The notes below the pieces were generated by a model that saw only the letters and a program-made list of their open reading frames with translations, searched no databases and was not told where the DNA came from. From Monocercomonoides exilis (taxonomy: Eukaryota > Preaxostyla > Oxymonadida > Polymastigidae): a DNA stretch of 64,000 nt. Of the stretch, positions 1 through 10,609 are shown piece by piece. Within the stretch, counting starts at the first letter, position 1; every line of letters begins with the position of its first letter. Made by a program: the position numbers and the translations under genes. The DNA lies in contig LSRY02000028.1 of assembly GCA_001643675.2 (NCBI GenBank), positions 1-64,000 of the forward strand, written 5' to 3'.

Positions 1-420
1 ATCTCAGGAACTCTTCTTTGAAGTTATCCTTATATTCAAAAATAGATGAGGGCTGAGAGTCATCATCCTCATCATAGCTGGCAGATGTCACAAGTTGATG
101 CCCAGATGGATGAAACATCCGAATCATCGTCAGAAGAGCAGTCGGAGTGCATCATAATGCAGATCATCATGTGCATTGAGAACAGCACAACAAGCGAACT
201 AAGATTGTTCAATGACTGAAGCTCATTCGTCATTTCGTCAAATGAGTGAATTGTAACATTCGCCACCCAGTACAGAATCTGTGCAGCTGTCAGTTCTCGC
301 TCCTTCAAAGAGCCAATCGCCATTTCTTTCTTTTCATTCCTTCAATGAAGCAGTCTGAACATCAAAATACTGAAATCAACAATCAACTTCATAAAAATCA
401 ACGAACAAGATCCCACATCT
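1..420 (-). pseudogene. 3' fragment of beta-helix/pseudokinase gene
   Basis: Reading the minus strand from about 420 down to 1 gives a diverged copy of the cytoplasmic pseudokinase part of the giant protein at 41661-50846. The shared block includes MAIGSLKERELTAAQIL and an Asp/Ser-rich stretch. The frame is lost near position 88: the 72-323 frame ends in CDICQL-stop, while the homologous continuation (VTSAS followed by acidic residues) lies one frame over. The left part runs off the window, so the true 3' end is not seen. The upstream beta-helix and membrane segments are absent to the right of about 420. I read it as a pseudogene of that family. Being a fragment at the contig edge, some lesions could belong to an unusual intron, which I consider unlikely. 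Confidence 0.75.
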
Positions 421-2866
421 TCAAGGCTTATCAATGAAAAAATTGCTGGATGCAAAGTCTCGATGTGAGTAATAATTTGTTCTTAATCAAAGTATTTCAA
501 GCAGTGTATCTCATCTGAAATATTAAAAAAAATTACCAAATATCCGCAATTCGCAAGCTAGGTTAAAAAAGTCAAAACAAACATTTTGTTTTTAATCAAT
601 CATTAATATTTTGTAAAGATGATATCTTTCAATTTTCCTCATAACTCTTCTCATTTGAACGAAAGATAATTCAACAAATGTTAAAATTTCACACATAACA
701 CGTTCTTTTCGCATACAATTTCACAGTTTCCTTATGCTTTTCTGGGATCCTCATATATGTTTTATTCAACATTTTAATTGGTTTTTATTAATCAAATATT
801 CAATGAAAATAATTAAATAACAATTGCAAACATTGGTTAAATGATTTTTTTAGCTTTTGTTTCCTTCATTAATCCTCCCATCCACCAAGTTTGATTCATG
901 GTTTTGTTTTTCGAAAAGTTTCCTTTGAACCTTTGAATATTGCGAGTGTGAAGAACGAAATGACATTCGTAAATTTTCTTTTTCTTTTTCCAATTGTTTT
1001 TGCGCGTTATTATTCTTGAATTGAATATAACACATCTTCAAAAAATCATTCAATTGAAAGACAGAATAATATTCATTATTTCAAAATTTTGTTTTCTAAG
1101 GTTAAAGATAATAATATAATAATGTCTTTAAAAAAATTTTTTTCTTGATAATCAAGAAGCAAATGATAATAACAAAAAATACATTCAAAATATTTGTGAA
1201 ACGTGCTGTTGACAACATTTTCCAAATGAAGTGCTATCTTCAAGACAATATTCAAAATTGATCTGACTCATAATTTATTTTTTCAATGAATAATTATTTA
1301 CGAAATTAAAGAAGTTTTATTTTGAAATGATATAACAACATTAATAAGATAATATTCATATAGAAAAAGCCATTGAATTTTTATCAGTTTTTTAAAAAAG
1401 AACTATTTATAAAAAAAACCTACACAAATTTTGTGTTTCGACCGACATTCATCGCCTTGACTTTTCTTGTTGCGAAGGCCTAATAATAACTGTGAAATTT
1501 GTTTAAGTGATTTGTTGGTTTTTATGGAAATGACACATTTCGGAAAAATTGAAAAATATCAAAATTGAAATTGATAAAGAAAAAGATAATAAACACATTG
1601 AGTCACAAACACGGAACAAGCATAAATTTTTGCTTTTATTAAGCTTTTCTGTTCTTTCACAATAGGTGGACATAACCTTAAATAAATATAATTTTCTATG
1701 AAAATCATAATAATTGTGAATTGATAATTTGTTTTATACCTCTGTGACATGACAGGAGAAAATTGAAAAAATGACAAAATAACTGACAAGATATTTAGGA
1801 CTTGTCAAAAAGGGTTATATATAATGATTTCATAATTCTTAATTACTATAATAATTTATTTGAAAATCTTCATGAAATAATTCTTATTATTTTGTAAAAA
1901 TTAAAATTAAAATAAAATGATCAGGTTCCCAATATTTATTTTATTTGACACGAAATGTCAGTTGAGGAATATTTTTGTTACAATTTGTCATTGACAATCA
2001 CTGACAGTCACTGACATAAAAGAAAAACGACAAGATATTACAGATGCTATCAATAAATCTTTTCCATAGTGCTTTGAAAAGTCTTTTGAAGTTTTTGCAA
2101 TAGTTTATTTTATATTAATTTTTAAAAAAATACATACATACATACATATATATATTTATTTATTTGTGACAGACGAGGCTTCAAGTTATTTGTCAGGACA
2201 CAGAGGTATAATTTGTTTAAAAACTTCTTAACGTCTTGTGAAAAACCCTAATAATAATTTTGTCAATAATTTTTTGAAGTATATGGGTGATTTTTTTGAT
2301 ATCATAAAAAAGATCAAAAATCGAAAAAATAAAATATATTGTGGTATTCATTGATCAAAGAGTTAATTTGATTTTTAGCAAGTGTGAAGCTTTTATTCTG
2401 TGATAAATATTTGTTTTATTTATAAGACCAAAAACATACCTATTTAACATTTTTTACGAAAAACGATTTTTGATCAAGTTTAATAAAAATGAACCTAAAA
2501 ATTAATAAAGTTTAATCAACAAAACAAATTTAAAAGTGAAAAAAGATACTTAACCTGTTAAACAAAGCTGATAAAATGGAAAAAATATTTAAAGAACTTA
2601 AAAAATGCAACAAATTTGTGAATTTTTATTTTTCTGTGGAAAAGAAATGTGCTTTTCATCAATCTAGCTGAAATCTCTTCAAAAATTTCTATATCTGCTG
2701 ATCTGCTCAACAGATTCTGCAAACGAAGATTGTATTATTCAGGAAACTACAGTTAATAAAAATAATTGACTCTGTCCTTCACTTCTCTTTTTATTCTTTA
2801 TTTAAAAATACAGGTTTTATTTTTCTCGATTCACTACATGGTTTCCTATCATTTCAACTCGACATT
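421..2866. other. AT-rich stretch without a gene
   Basis: No reading frame here has protein-like composition. It contains a short CATA/TA-type microsatellite around 2133-2160. It also contains a terminal-repeat-like motif at 2285 (gggtgattttttt followed by gatatcataaaaaa), which recurs in inverted orientation ending at 23374. I see nothing else. Confidence 0.5.
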
Positions 2867-4450
2867 TTAAAATTCTCCCTTCGTTAACTTCGTGCTTTTC
2901 CTAAGTTCCTGCTCTTGTTGCTTTGTGAAGAAATCAACATTGAATTCGCCTGAGCCATCATTCGTTTTTTGTTTATGCCATTTCTTTCCCTTTTCATCAT
3001 CATCTTCCTCTTTCTCTTGATCATCCTTTTCTTTCGTTTTTGCTTCCTCCTCATTTCACTCTCTCTCCATCATCGCTCTCATCTCTCCCTATGGCAACGA
3101 TATCTTTCACTAAACAAGCTACTCGCTTTGATGATCAAAATTGATGGCCTTCCGCTCTTCTTCCAAACCTTCTATCTTCTCTTTCTCTTCCTTCGGCTCT
3201 CAGCATCAGCAGCAATTAAACACTGGCATGCTTAGTTCTTCCCTCCCTTGTGGAGTTTGACACGTTCTGAATACTTTTCCCTTTCCCTTCTGATCCCACT
3301 GCTCTCTCCCATGCTCGCTCTCAGAGTCGTTTAGCAGCGCTTCATCGAAGCTTCCTGGATCGTTCATAATATGTATTTAATTGGCTAGTCTGTGGCGTTA
3401 TCAATCAGCAAAAATTCAGATTGTGGAATAAGTTGCAGCTTGGGAAAAGAAGAAGAGGAAGGGAATGAAGGAGAAGGAGCAAATGGTTGAGGAATTGATT
3501 ATTCCCTCTTTCAAATACGATTCTGAAAGAAGAAAGTTATACTGAAGATTGAGGAGAGCGTTTGGTAGCACAGAAATAACTGCTCTGCTGTGCTCGCTGG
3601 AATATGTTGTGACGTGGCTGTTTTGCGCTGCATTCTACTGAGGTGGAGAAGCTGTGTGCGTTCTTCAGGCAGTGGGTGGAGCATGTAATGGTGGGACCGG
3701 TATGGCAATTGAATTGGTACTGAGGCAATCGATGGAATATGCAGCAAAGGTGAGCACAGGAAAGAACGCAGTCGATACAAAGTGGGCGAATGACCTTGTG
3801 TGCGAGGAGAAGACGGACATGAACACCAATCTTCTTCTTCTTTTTTCATCTCTTTCGTTACACTCTCCTTTTCTTCATCCTCATCATCATCATCCTCCTC
3901 CGTATTTTCTCCTGTTCTTCTTTTTCCCAACAGGTGCATACAGATTAAGCAAAGCACAAGCAGTCATTATTTTCGCTATGTCAGTCGTTGTTGGTGAAGC
4001 CGGTAATCCTGCAAGATTCGACCCAACACCTCAGCTCAGCAAACAACGCAGCAGCTCTTCCATCGTAACTGTTGGTTCATTGTTCGCTTCATTATCCTTC
4101 TCGTTTCTCTTCTTCTTCTTCTTCTTCATCCAGCCCTCTTCCTTCAGCAAGCGCCTCTATGATTTCCGACGCTGTTGTTCCGCACAATTGCCTGTGGCGA
4201 GAACATCAGCTCGACAAGCTCGTTAAACAGCGCCTTGTCGAGTGAATTGGCAAACAGCTTGAACGACTTGGTGGTCAGCGAGAGAAGAATAGAAGAGGCC
4301 TTGTCGATGAATTCAGTGCATGGTGAGTACAGCAAGCGGAGGATGAGCTGGAGAATGCCTTTGCGCAGGAACACAGAGTGGAACACAGCACCGTTGGTGA
4401 TGAACTTGTTGGTTACACGAAGAGAAGAAGAGACAAGGGGGTACCAGTGG
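2867..4450 (-). pseudogene. Decayed or intron-rich gene, helical repeat type
   Basis: Several minus-strand patches read as protein but lie in different frames. The 5'-most (about 4440-4150) gives NKFITNGAVFHSVFLRKGIL and continues with regular amphipathic helices suggestive of an ARM/HEAT-like solenoid. A one-frame shift then gives ASEIIEALAEGRGLDEEEEE. A patch near 4000-3930 gives LAGLPASPTTTDIAK. The last patch, about 3125-2867, is acidic and Lys-rich and ends with TKLTKGEF and a TAA at 2867-2869. At least one shift sits in an A run. I cannot assign a family. Either several short introns or frameshift decay could explain the pattern; decay seems likelier because no clear GTxTG...AG junctions restore the frame. 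Confidence 0.4.
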
Positions 4451-5410
4451 AAACTGGATGTGAATATATTTGTGTATTTGTGAATAATGAAACGAACGAG
4501 CGAAAAAGTGGGTGTAAAAAGGAAGAAAGAAAAAGAATTCGAAAAGAAAGAAAGAAAATTTTGTGAAATGAAATTTCAATTAATAGTTTCTGGCAAACCT
4601 CATGAAACTGATCAATTGCTTTGCAACAGCGTCATTCAGCAAATAACCTTTATTCACTTAGCAAGACAATTGAAAAATCATAGATATTATTCCACAATCA
4701 TAACTATTCATCATTTGAGAGTGAACAAAAAATTGTGATTAAGATAAATATATGAAAAGCAAAGTCCAGATTAACAAATATAAATGAATCAATTAATCAA
4801 ATATATTTTATTTTATAGAAAAATTCAAAATTTCCATACAATTCTGGTTCGCTATGTGGGTCATTGCGTTTAGTCCCCTCAGCCTGTGGATGTCGTCGAA
4901 GCCGCAGACCATTAACTGTTAAATAGAAAACGCACAGCGCAGCGAAGGTGGAACATCCATCGACAGAAAAGCGCTGCAAACGACACTGGCACATAGATTA
5001 ATCACATTCTATTGCTTCACTTTGAACGAACGCCCTAAGCTGTGCTTGATGGATGGCAGGTTGGCTGGGAAAAGAGAAAAGGAAGAAGAAGAAGAAGAAG
5101 GTAGTGGTGATGATGGTGATGAAATGGGAAAAGAAGAAGAAGTGAATGAAGATGATTTGTTAGTAGATGCAAACGTTGAGAAAGTGATCGCGTTTCGATA
5201 AGTTGCTGCTGAATACTTCTTGGATTTTTGATTTCTAGCTGAAAAGCTGAGAAAAGCGTGGTTTCAATCGACACGGGCTTATTCTTCCTCTGATCCCATT
5301 CTATTTTTCTTTTGAGCCCCTTTCTTTATGAGTCTTTATAATATCTCTGCCAAATCCATCTTCTTTCCCTTCTCCTCTTTCTCCTCCTTCTCCCCACCCA
5401 CCAAAATCCC
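4451..5410. other. GC-richer spacer with short coding-like tracts
   Basis: Contains GA-rich tracts (about 4495-4560 and 5075-5140) and a minus-strand open stretch at 4797-4994 that I cannot connect to a gene. No intact gene is supported. Confidence 0.35.
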
Positions 5411-8000
5411 CTAGCCAGCCACATACGCTCCATAGTTCAGAAAGATGCTCTGTGGCTCAAACACATCCCTCGTCGCTGACACGCTGCTGCTTGCAAACAC
5501 ACCTGCATTACCCAATCTGCTCTTCCCGAGAATCGCACGAGGGATCGGCACAGTCACAAGCGGAGGCAGCGAGAAGGATGAAATAGAAGAAGAAAGAGAG
5601 GAAGAAGACATGTTTGATAAAGAGGCAGCGCTTGTGCAAGATTTGTAGAGGGAATTCTGTGTGAGAGAAGAGGGGTCTGTGGAAGGAGATGAAGGCTTGA
5701 AGAGATACAGCGGAGTTCCAACAAGACAGAAGGGCAGACAATTGTGTGTGGCAAGCGGAAAAAAAGGAGCAGCAAATTTCTCAGAGGCTGTGACGTTTTG
5801 AGTGAACAGTGGGAAGATGAGAGTGTGCTGCCGAACGAGTAAAATGTCTGCTGATGTTCATCCATCATCGCTTCCTTCTTCTCTTCCCCAATCCCTCCTC
5901 TTCCTTTCTGTTGCGATCTGCGCAAGTCTTGTTTCGAAAGCGTCAATTTGCGATGTGCAAAACTCGTCTTTCTCATTTGTCTTCATCTTTGCTTCGGTTC
6001 TTCACGTGATTCCCTTTCCTCTGCTCTTCGCTCAACTTGCTTTTGAATATCTCTTTTTGTCTCTTCCATTTGAACATGCAGTGCTTTCTCTTCGCTTCTT
6101 GGAGGTGTCATAAAGCGAGCTGATGAACGCAATGTGCCTTGAAGCTCCTTCCCTCTTCCACCGCCATTTCTCATTCGATGCCCATTTGCTTCATTCACCC
6201 TGTTCAGCACAGCCGGAGCGCGGAAGCCGTACGAAGTGCTGAAGCAGAGCGGAATGCGCCTCTGGGGAAGAGGAAAACAGTTCAAATGCACATTCAGCGA
6301 AGCTGCAGAATGCATTGATAGCGATGATGTTGTTGAAGATAGCCTAACCAAATGAGATAATTTTTTGTATGGATTATTCAGTTATTGATTGAAAATCTTG
6401 CTCACATTCGAATGTTGCGGATCTGATCCAATGTTAAGAGAGGACACGTCAAAGAAGAAGAAGAATGTGATGAAGAAGTGGGAAAAGAAGAAGAAGAGGA
6501 AGAGGACAAAGAGGAAGAGAATAAAGCATTCTCAAGAGACAGTTCAGGAAATGCATCAGAAAGAAAGGATGGTTGTGCTTCTCTTTTCAAATCGCGTTGC
6601 CTTCTTGCATGCCTTCTCTCTCTGCCTGCACAGCTGTCTGAATGCATTCCATTCCTCTTGCAAAAACTGCCTTTGCTGGTGTCTGCACAACTGTCTGTCT
6701 CTTTGAAAATATATTTTGGCTGTCCTGCTCCTTTCTGATCTTTCTCCTAATCGCAGCAACGGTTGGCCAGATGACAACATAATGCAAATGTTTTTAATTG
6801 CTCCATTAACTTTTTCTTCCACTGCTCAATGACGTGAAAACTGCTGTATCATCAGAAGAATGAGAAGAACAACAAGTCAACGAAGAAGAAGATGAAATAT
6901 CCGATTAATTGTGATGTGCACAATAAAAATGTGTTGTATCAGAGGAAATGGAAGATAACATTAATAATTCCTCTTCGCTTTCACCTTCTCTCTCCTTCCT
7001 CTTTCTCTCCCCTTCTTCATCTTATCTCCATCTTGATTTCCATCACTTCCCTTCTCTCTGTGCACGCCTACTCCAAAACCCCTCTTCCATCAGCGCTTCT
7101 GTCTCTTCGCTCTGTACAACCCACTCCTCACACAGCTACCTGCTTTCCACATGATACTTCGGTGAGGCCTCTGCTTCCACTTCGTTCAAAAATTTCATTC
7201 AAACAGACAATACAATACGATTACATTTGTACTCCGCTCCTCCTCTTCTGCAATTGCTCCATTTCCAGTGCTCTTCCGTTCTTTGATGTTACAACATCTC
7301 TTCTTCTCGTTCTTCTTTGGAATCTTCATTTCAATCAGTCATTCTATTGCCTCATTTTCATCTCTCTTCCATCTTCTTTATCATCATCTCCACAATATGC
7401 TCTTTTCAGTAGTGGAAGCGCAATCGACAGAATTCCCCTGAACTTCATCAGCATCTCATAGAGCGAGTTGACACACGTCACCGCCACGAAATACGCTGCC
7501 AGCGCTAACAAAACACATGGCAGCACAACATTCGGTAACTACATCACATTCACAAAAAAATAGAGCAGACAATATTATGTACTTCAGCCTCCAGATGCTC
7601 TGCTGCCACATGCGCTCAAAAGATCGTGGTGCAATGTAATTGACCAGATGCTGCAGGGTGCAGCGCCTCTCCACACGCGCCCCATCAGCACCACTGCAAC
7701 AAACGAAGATATCATTATTCCTGCTGGCGCATTCAGTTGCATCGACAGCGGCTGGAACACATGCTTCACAACCAGACACGAGTACACACTCCGCGGCTCA
7801 GTCCCGCATGCCTGCAGCCCAACATCAGTCGGTATATCTTCCTGTGGTAGTGCCTTTAGCTGTGCTGTGTCGTCTGTCCCAATGACTATCCCTGTAGAAA
7901 ACACAAACGAAGAAGTCGAAGAAGAGGCAGAAGTGTGCGCAAATGTTTCTATTCGTCGGGCTTCGATAATGACTAAAAGAAAAGAAGATGCATAATTTCA
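5411..8000 (-). pseudogene. Membrane protein gene remnant or unresolved multi-exon gene
   Basis: The minus strand holds a string of protein-like patches in changing frames. About 7990-7600: an extracellular-looking segment containing GIVIGTDDTAQLKALPQED and VVKHVFQPLSMQLNAP. About 7760-7575: RCTLQHLVNYIAPRSFERMW. A possible intron follows (7575-7530, GT...TAG). Then comes a hydrophobic helix (VVLPCVLLALAAYFVAVTC, 7525-7460) followed by a basic tail. Further patches lie at 6650-6402 (Ser-rich), 6351-5983 (ends in a charged helix) and 5560-5411 (LPPLVTVPIPRAILGKSRLG to a TAG). This would fit a type I membrane protein with a large cytoplasmic tail. I do not recognise the family, and no exon model restores one frame. 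Confidence 0.35.
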
Positions 8001-9300
8001 CAATAAAATCAAAAGAAAATACTAAAAAAATTATTGAAAATATATTAATTCATGCCTTTGAATTCTTCAGATCCGACGTTTTGAATTGAAACAAATTAAT
8101 CATCATCGATTCAATTTTCTTTCTTCGCTTCCTCTTTCTATTCGGTTGAGTCACAATCATTAAATCCCAAGACAACCTCCCTGATCAACTTCCTTCCTTC
8201 ATTCCCCCTCCTCCTCCTCTCTCTCTCTCTCATTCACACTTCTCACTCTTCCCAATGAGCTGCAACAAATATCTGCTTGTGAATACATTCACAAAATGAA
8301 AAGAAAGCAGCTGCTTCGAGGCAAGCTGTCACAATACAAAGTGGAAGAACATGCAATCAATGAGGGGAAAAATGTGAGAAGGAAGAGAGAAGGAAGGATG
8401 AATGAGGAGCGATGACAGAAGAGAAACATGCTGAACGTGCTATGATTCCATGCAGCAGCCTCAAATGAAAAGAATGGAGGCATCTCATTCGCCAGGCAGT
8501 GCAGCTCGAAACTGCAATTGAAGAGATGGGCAAACAACAGAGAAGATGCAGATATCCGGAAAGAAGAAGAGGAGGAGGAATTGCAGCAGAAGATGTGCTT
8601 GATAGCCATATGTGTGCTACACAAACAGAAACACCAAATTGTCAATGCAAAGTTTGCTGTTTGCAACAATTACAAGTTCTTTCAGCAGTAAAATCCAGTT
8701 GCAGTTGGGCAGAATGTTGTTCGACTGCCAACAAATATTTGATAATTGGATGTCTCGTCGTTGGCTGTTCTACACTCTTTTGAAGCAAAAGCGGAATCAG
8801 AAATAGAATTTCGCAGCCTTCCACGTCTGCCTGGCACAGTCCGAGAAACAGGAAAACCTTATTAATATAATTGACATCTTGAAATTCTCCTTTTTCCAAT
8901 GAATTGTTGCCTTTTTGTGATAAATATCCTTCCCTTGATATTGCAAGCCACTTTTTTTTGCCAAAAACTGCTCCCACTGCCTTATATTCCAAATTCTATA
9001 AAACTTTGTGCAGATTTTGTCCTTCACAGAATTCTATCCTTATATCGACATTCAATAAAACATCATTTGAATTTGTTTTAATCTTTTGTTCCAATCAAAA
9101 ATCATGAATCTTGCGTAACTTCATTTGTTTCCCAATGGCTATATAATATTATGTTCTATTCTCATCGTAATGCTCTCCAACGTGAAGATTTGCTATTTGA
9201 CAGACAAGAAAAGTTCCTTTTCTTTGAAAAGGAAGCAAACAGAGCAGTTTTCCAATATAATGAAAAATTGTAATATTACAATAAAAACTAAATTATAAAA
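8001..9300. other. Region with minus-strand coding-like remnants
   Basis: Minus-strand frames at 9027-8797 and 8992-8642 read partly as protein (for example WEQFLAKKSGLQYQGKDIYH and RHPIIKYLLAVEQHSAQLQL) but overlap in different frames. The plus strand 8499-8783 is also open. No intact gene can be defined. 9100-9300 is AT-rich with nothing recognisable. Confidence 0.3.
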
Positions 9301-9740
9301 AGTATTAGCAAACTGGTAAAAAGTTGGAAAAGTTAGTGGTTTTAAAAAATGAAAGAAACAAAACTCCAGCTTTAATCAGAACCATATCTTTTTGAATTTT
9401 TGAATATTTATTAAAAAAAAACAAATATCAGAAAAATTTTGATTTTTTGTTTAATAGTTATGTATGTGATAAGAGTTAGAAAAATGTTTTTCTGAATTTT
9501 AAAAACTTGTATTCATGGAAAAACTTCTGTTTTCCGCTTCAAACAATGAAGATGACAGAAGGATCAGAATCTCGATGCCACTTTTTTGTTCAAAATGGTT
9601 TATTTCATCGATTTAACTTCATATATTACTAAAAACTGCTTTTTGAAATCTGCAATTTTCGCCCTTTAGCGCGTAATTTTTTGATCTTTTTGCCCTCGAA
9701 AAAATTAAAATATAGGGTCGGATCCTTTTTTCATTCAAAA
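9301..9740. repeat. Left terminal inverted repeat of the USP transposon
   Basis: Inverted copy of 17255-17702. The match runs from AGTATTAGC at the outer end to cattcaaaa at the inner end. Differences I can see are confined to runs of A or T. Confidence 0.9.
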
Positions 9741-10401
9741 ATGTTGATGTGTATGAGTCATATTTTTCATTTTTCATGCATTTCTGAATGATTAGATGAG
9801 TGATCGTTACAAAAATGTGTTTATTTTATGTTATTGAGTTTTTCTGAAAATCGTAGAAAAATGAGTGAAATGAAAAAAATACGTCAAAAAATAACAATCA
9901 TCCACCAATCAAAAATGACATAAAAAAAACAAAAAAGTACTTCATGATATTAATCATTTAAAAAATTGAAAACAGTTAGAAATTTTCTAATCAAATTCAA
10001 TAACTTTCAAAAACACAATTCTGTCACATAATCATAAAACAATCACCAAATATCAACTAAATATCAACAATTTTGAACAATGAAAAATATAAGAAGAAAT
10101 AGCACTATTTCAACAAATTCATGGTATCAAAGACAATTCCAAACAAAAAAGAATACTTATATAAAAAGTTCAAAAACTAACTTGTCTATTTTCCCTCTGT
10201 TTTCCATCCACTCACCCCTTTCTGATATTTCTCTCTCTTTGACTCAAAAAGATCAAATCCAACAAAGAAAAAGACAGACACAATGATAAAACAACATTTC
10301 ACACTCTCAACAACTCTCCCTTCCAAAAACCTCACTCAAAGATCAATGAATTCCTTCACAACTCTATCTATTAATGAATCTCGATATATACATGTATAAG
10401 C

Positions 10402-10451
10402 GGGACAATAACCAAGAAATAAATAGTGACATATCAGGGACAATAACCAAA
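10402..10451. repeat. Two direct copies of gggacaataaccaa
   Basis: The 14-mer occurs at 10402 and 10437 (35-bp spacing), immediately before the GC-rich structured segment at 10471. It is too short to classify and may be part of the same untranslated RNA. Confidence 0.5.
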
Positions 10452-10470
10452 AGAAAACAATCGGATTCTA

Positions 10471-10600
10471 ACTGTTGTGCACCTGGGAGGCTGTTCGTCG
10501 TATCCAGGTCCGGATATTGCAGCCCGAAGGCTGCAATATCTAATACGAACAGTCATGTCCAGCACCCTTCCGATAGAGTGCCAGCTAAGCATGCACAACA
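10471..10600. ncRNA. Candidate structured RNA with pseudoknot potential
   Basis: A GC-rich island in AT-rich surroundings. Complementary segments: gttgtgca (10474-10481) with tgcacaac (10592-10599); acctgg (10481-10486) with ccaggt (10504-10509); ctgttcgt..tat (10491-10503) with atacgaacag (10543-10552); a perfect 12-bp hairpin gatattgcagcc/ggctgcaatatc (10513-10540); and gcac..ct with ag.gtgc at 10562-10581. The acctgg and ctgttcg pairings interlock as a pseudoknot. Read on the minus strand, the long hairpin closes with a cUUCGg tetraloop and would lie in the 3' UTR of gene A, 10 nt past its stop. On the plus strand the motif gctaag precedes a helix strand, as in HDV-like ribozymes, but helices P1 and P3 are not satisfied. 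Strand and class are unresolved. Confidence 0.5.
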
Positions 10601-10609
10601 ACTAGTTTC

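Noticed and set aside
10471-10600. HDV-like self-cleaving ribozyme
   Set aside because: The order of pairings and a gctaag J4/2-like motif are suggestive, but no P3 helix with its loop and no proper P1 starting with G can be drawn, so I report only a structured RNA candidate.
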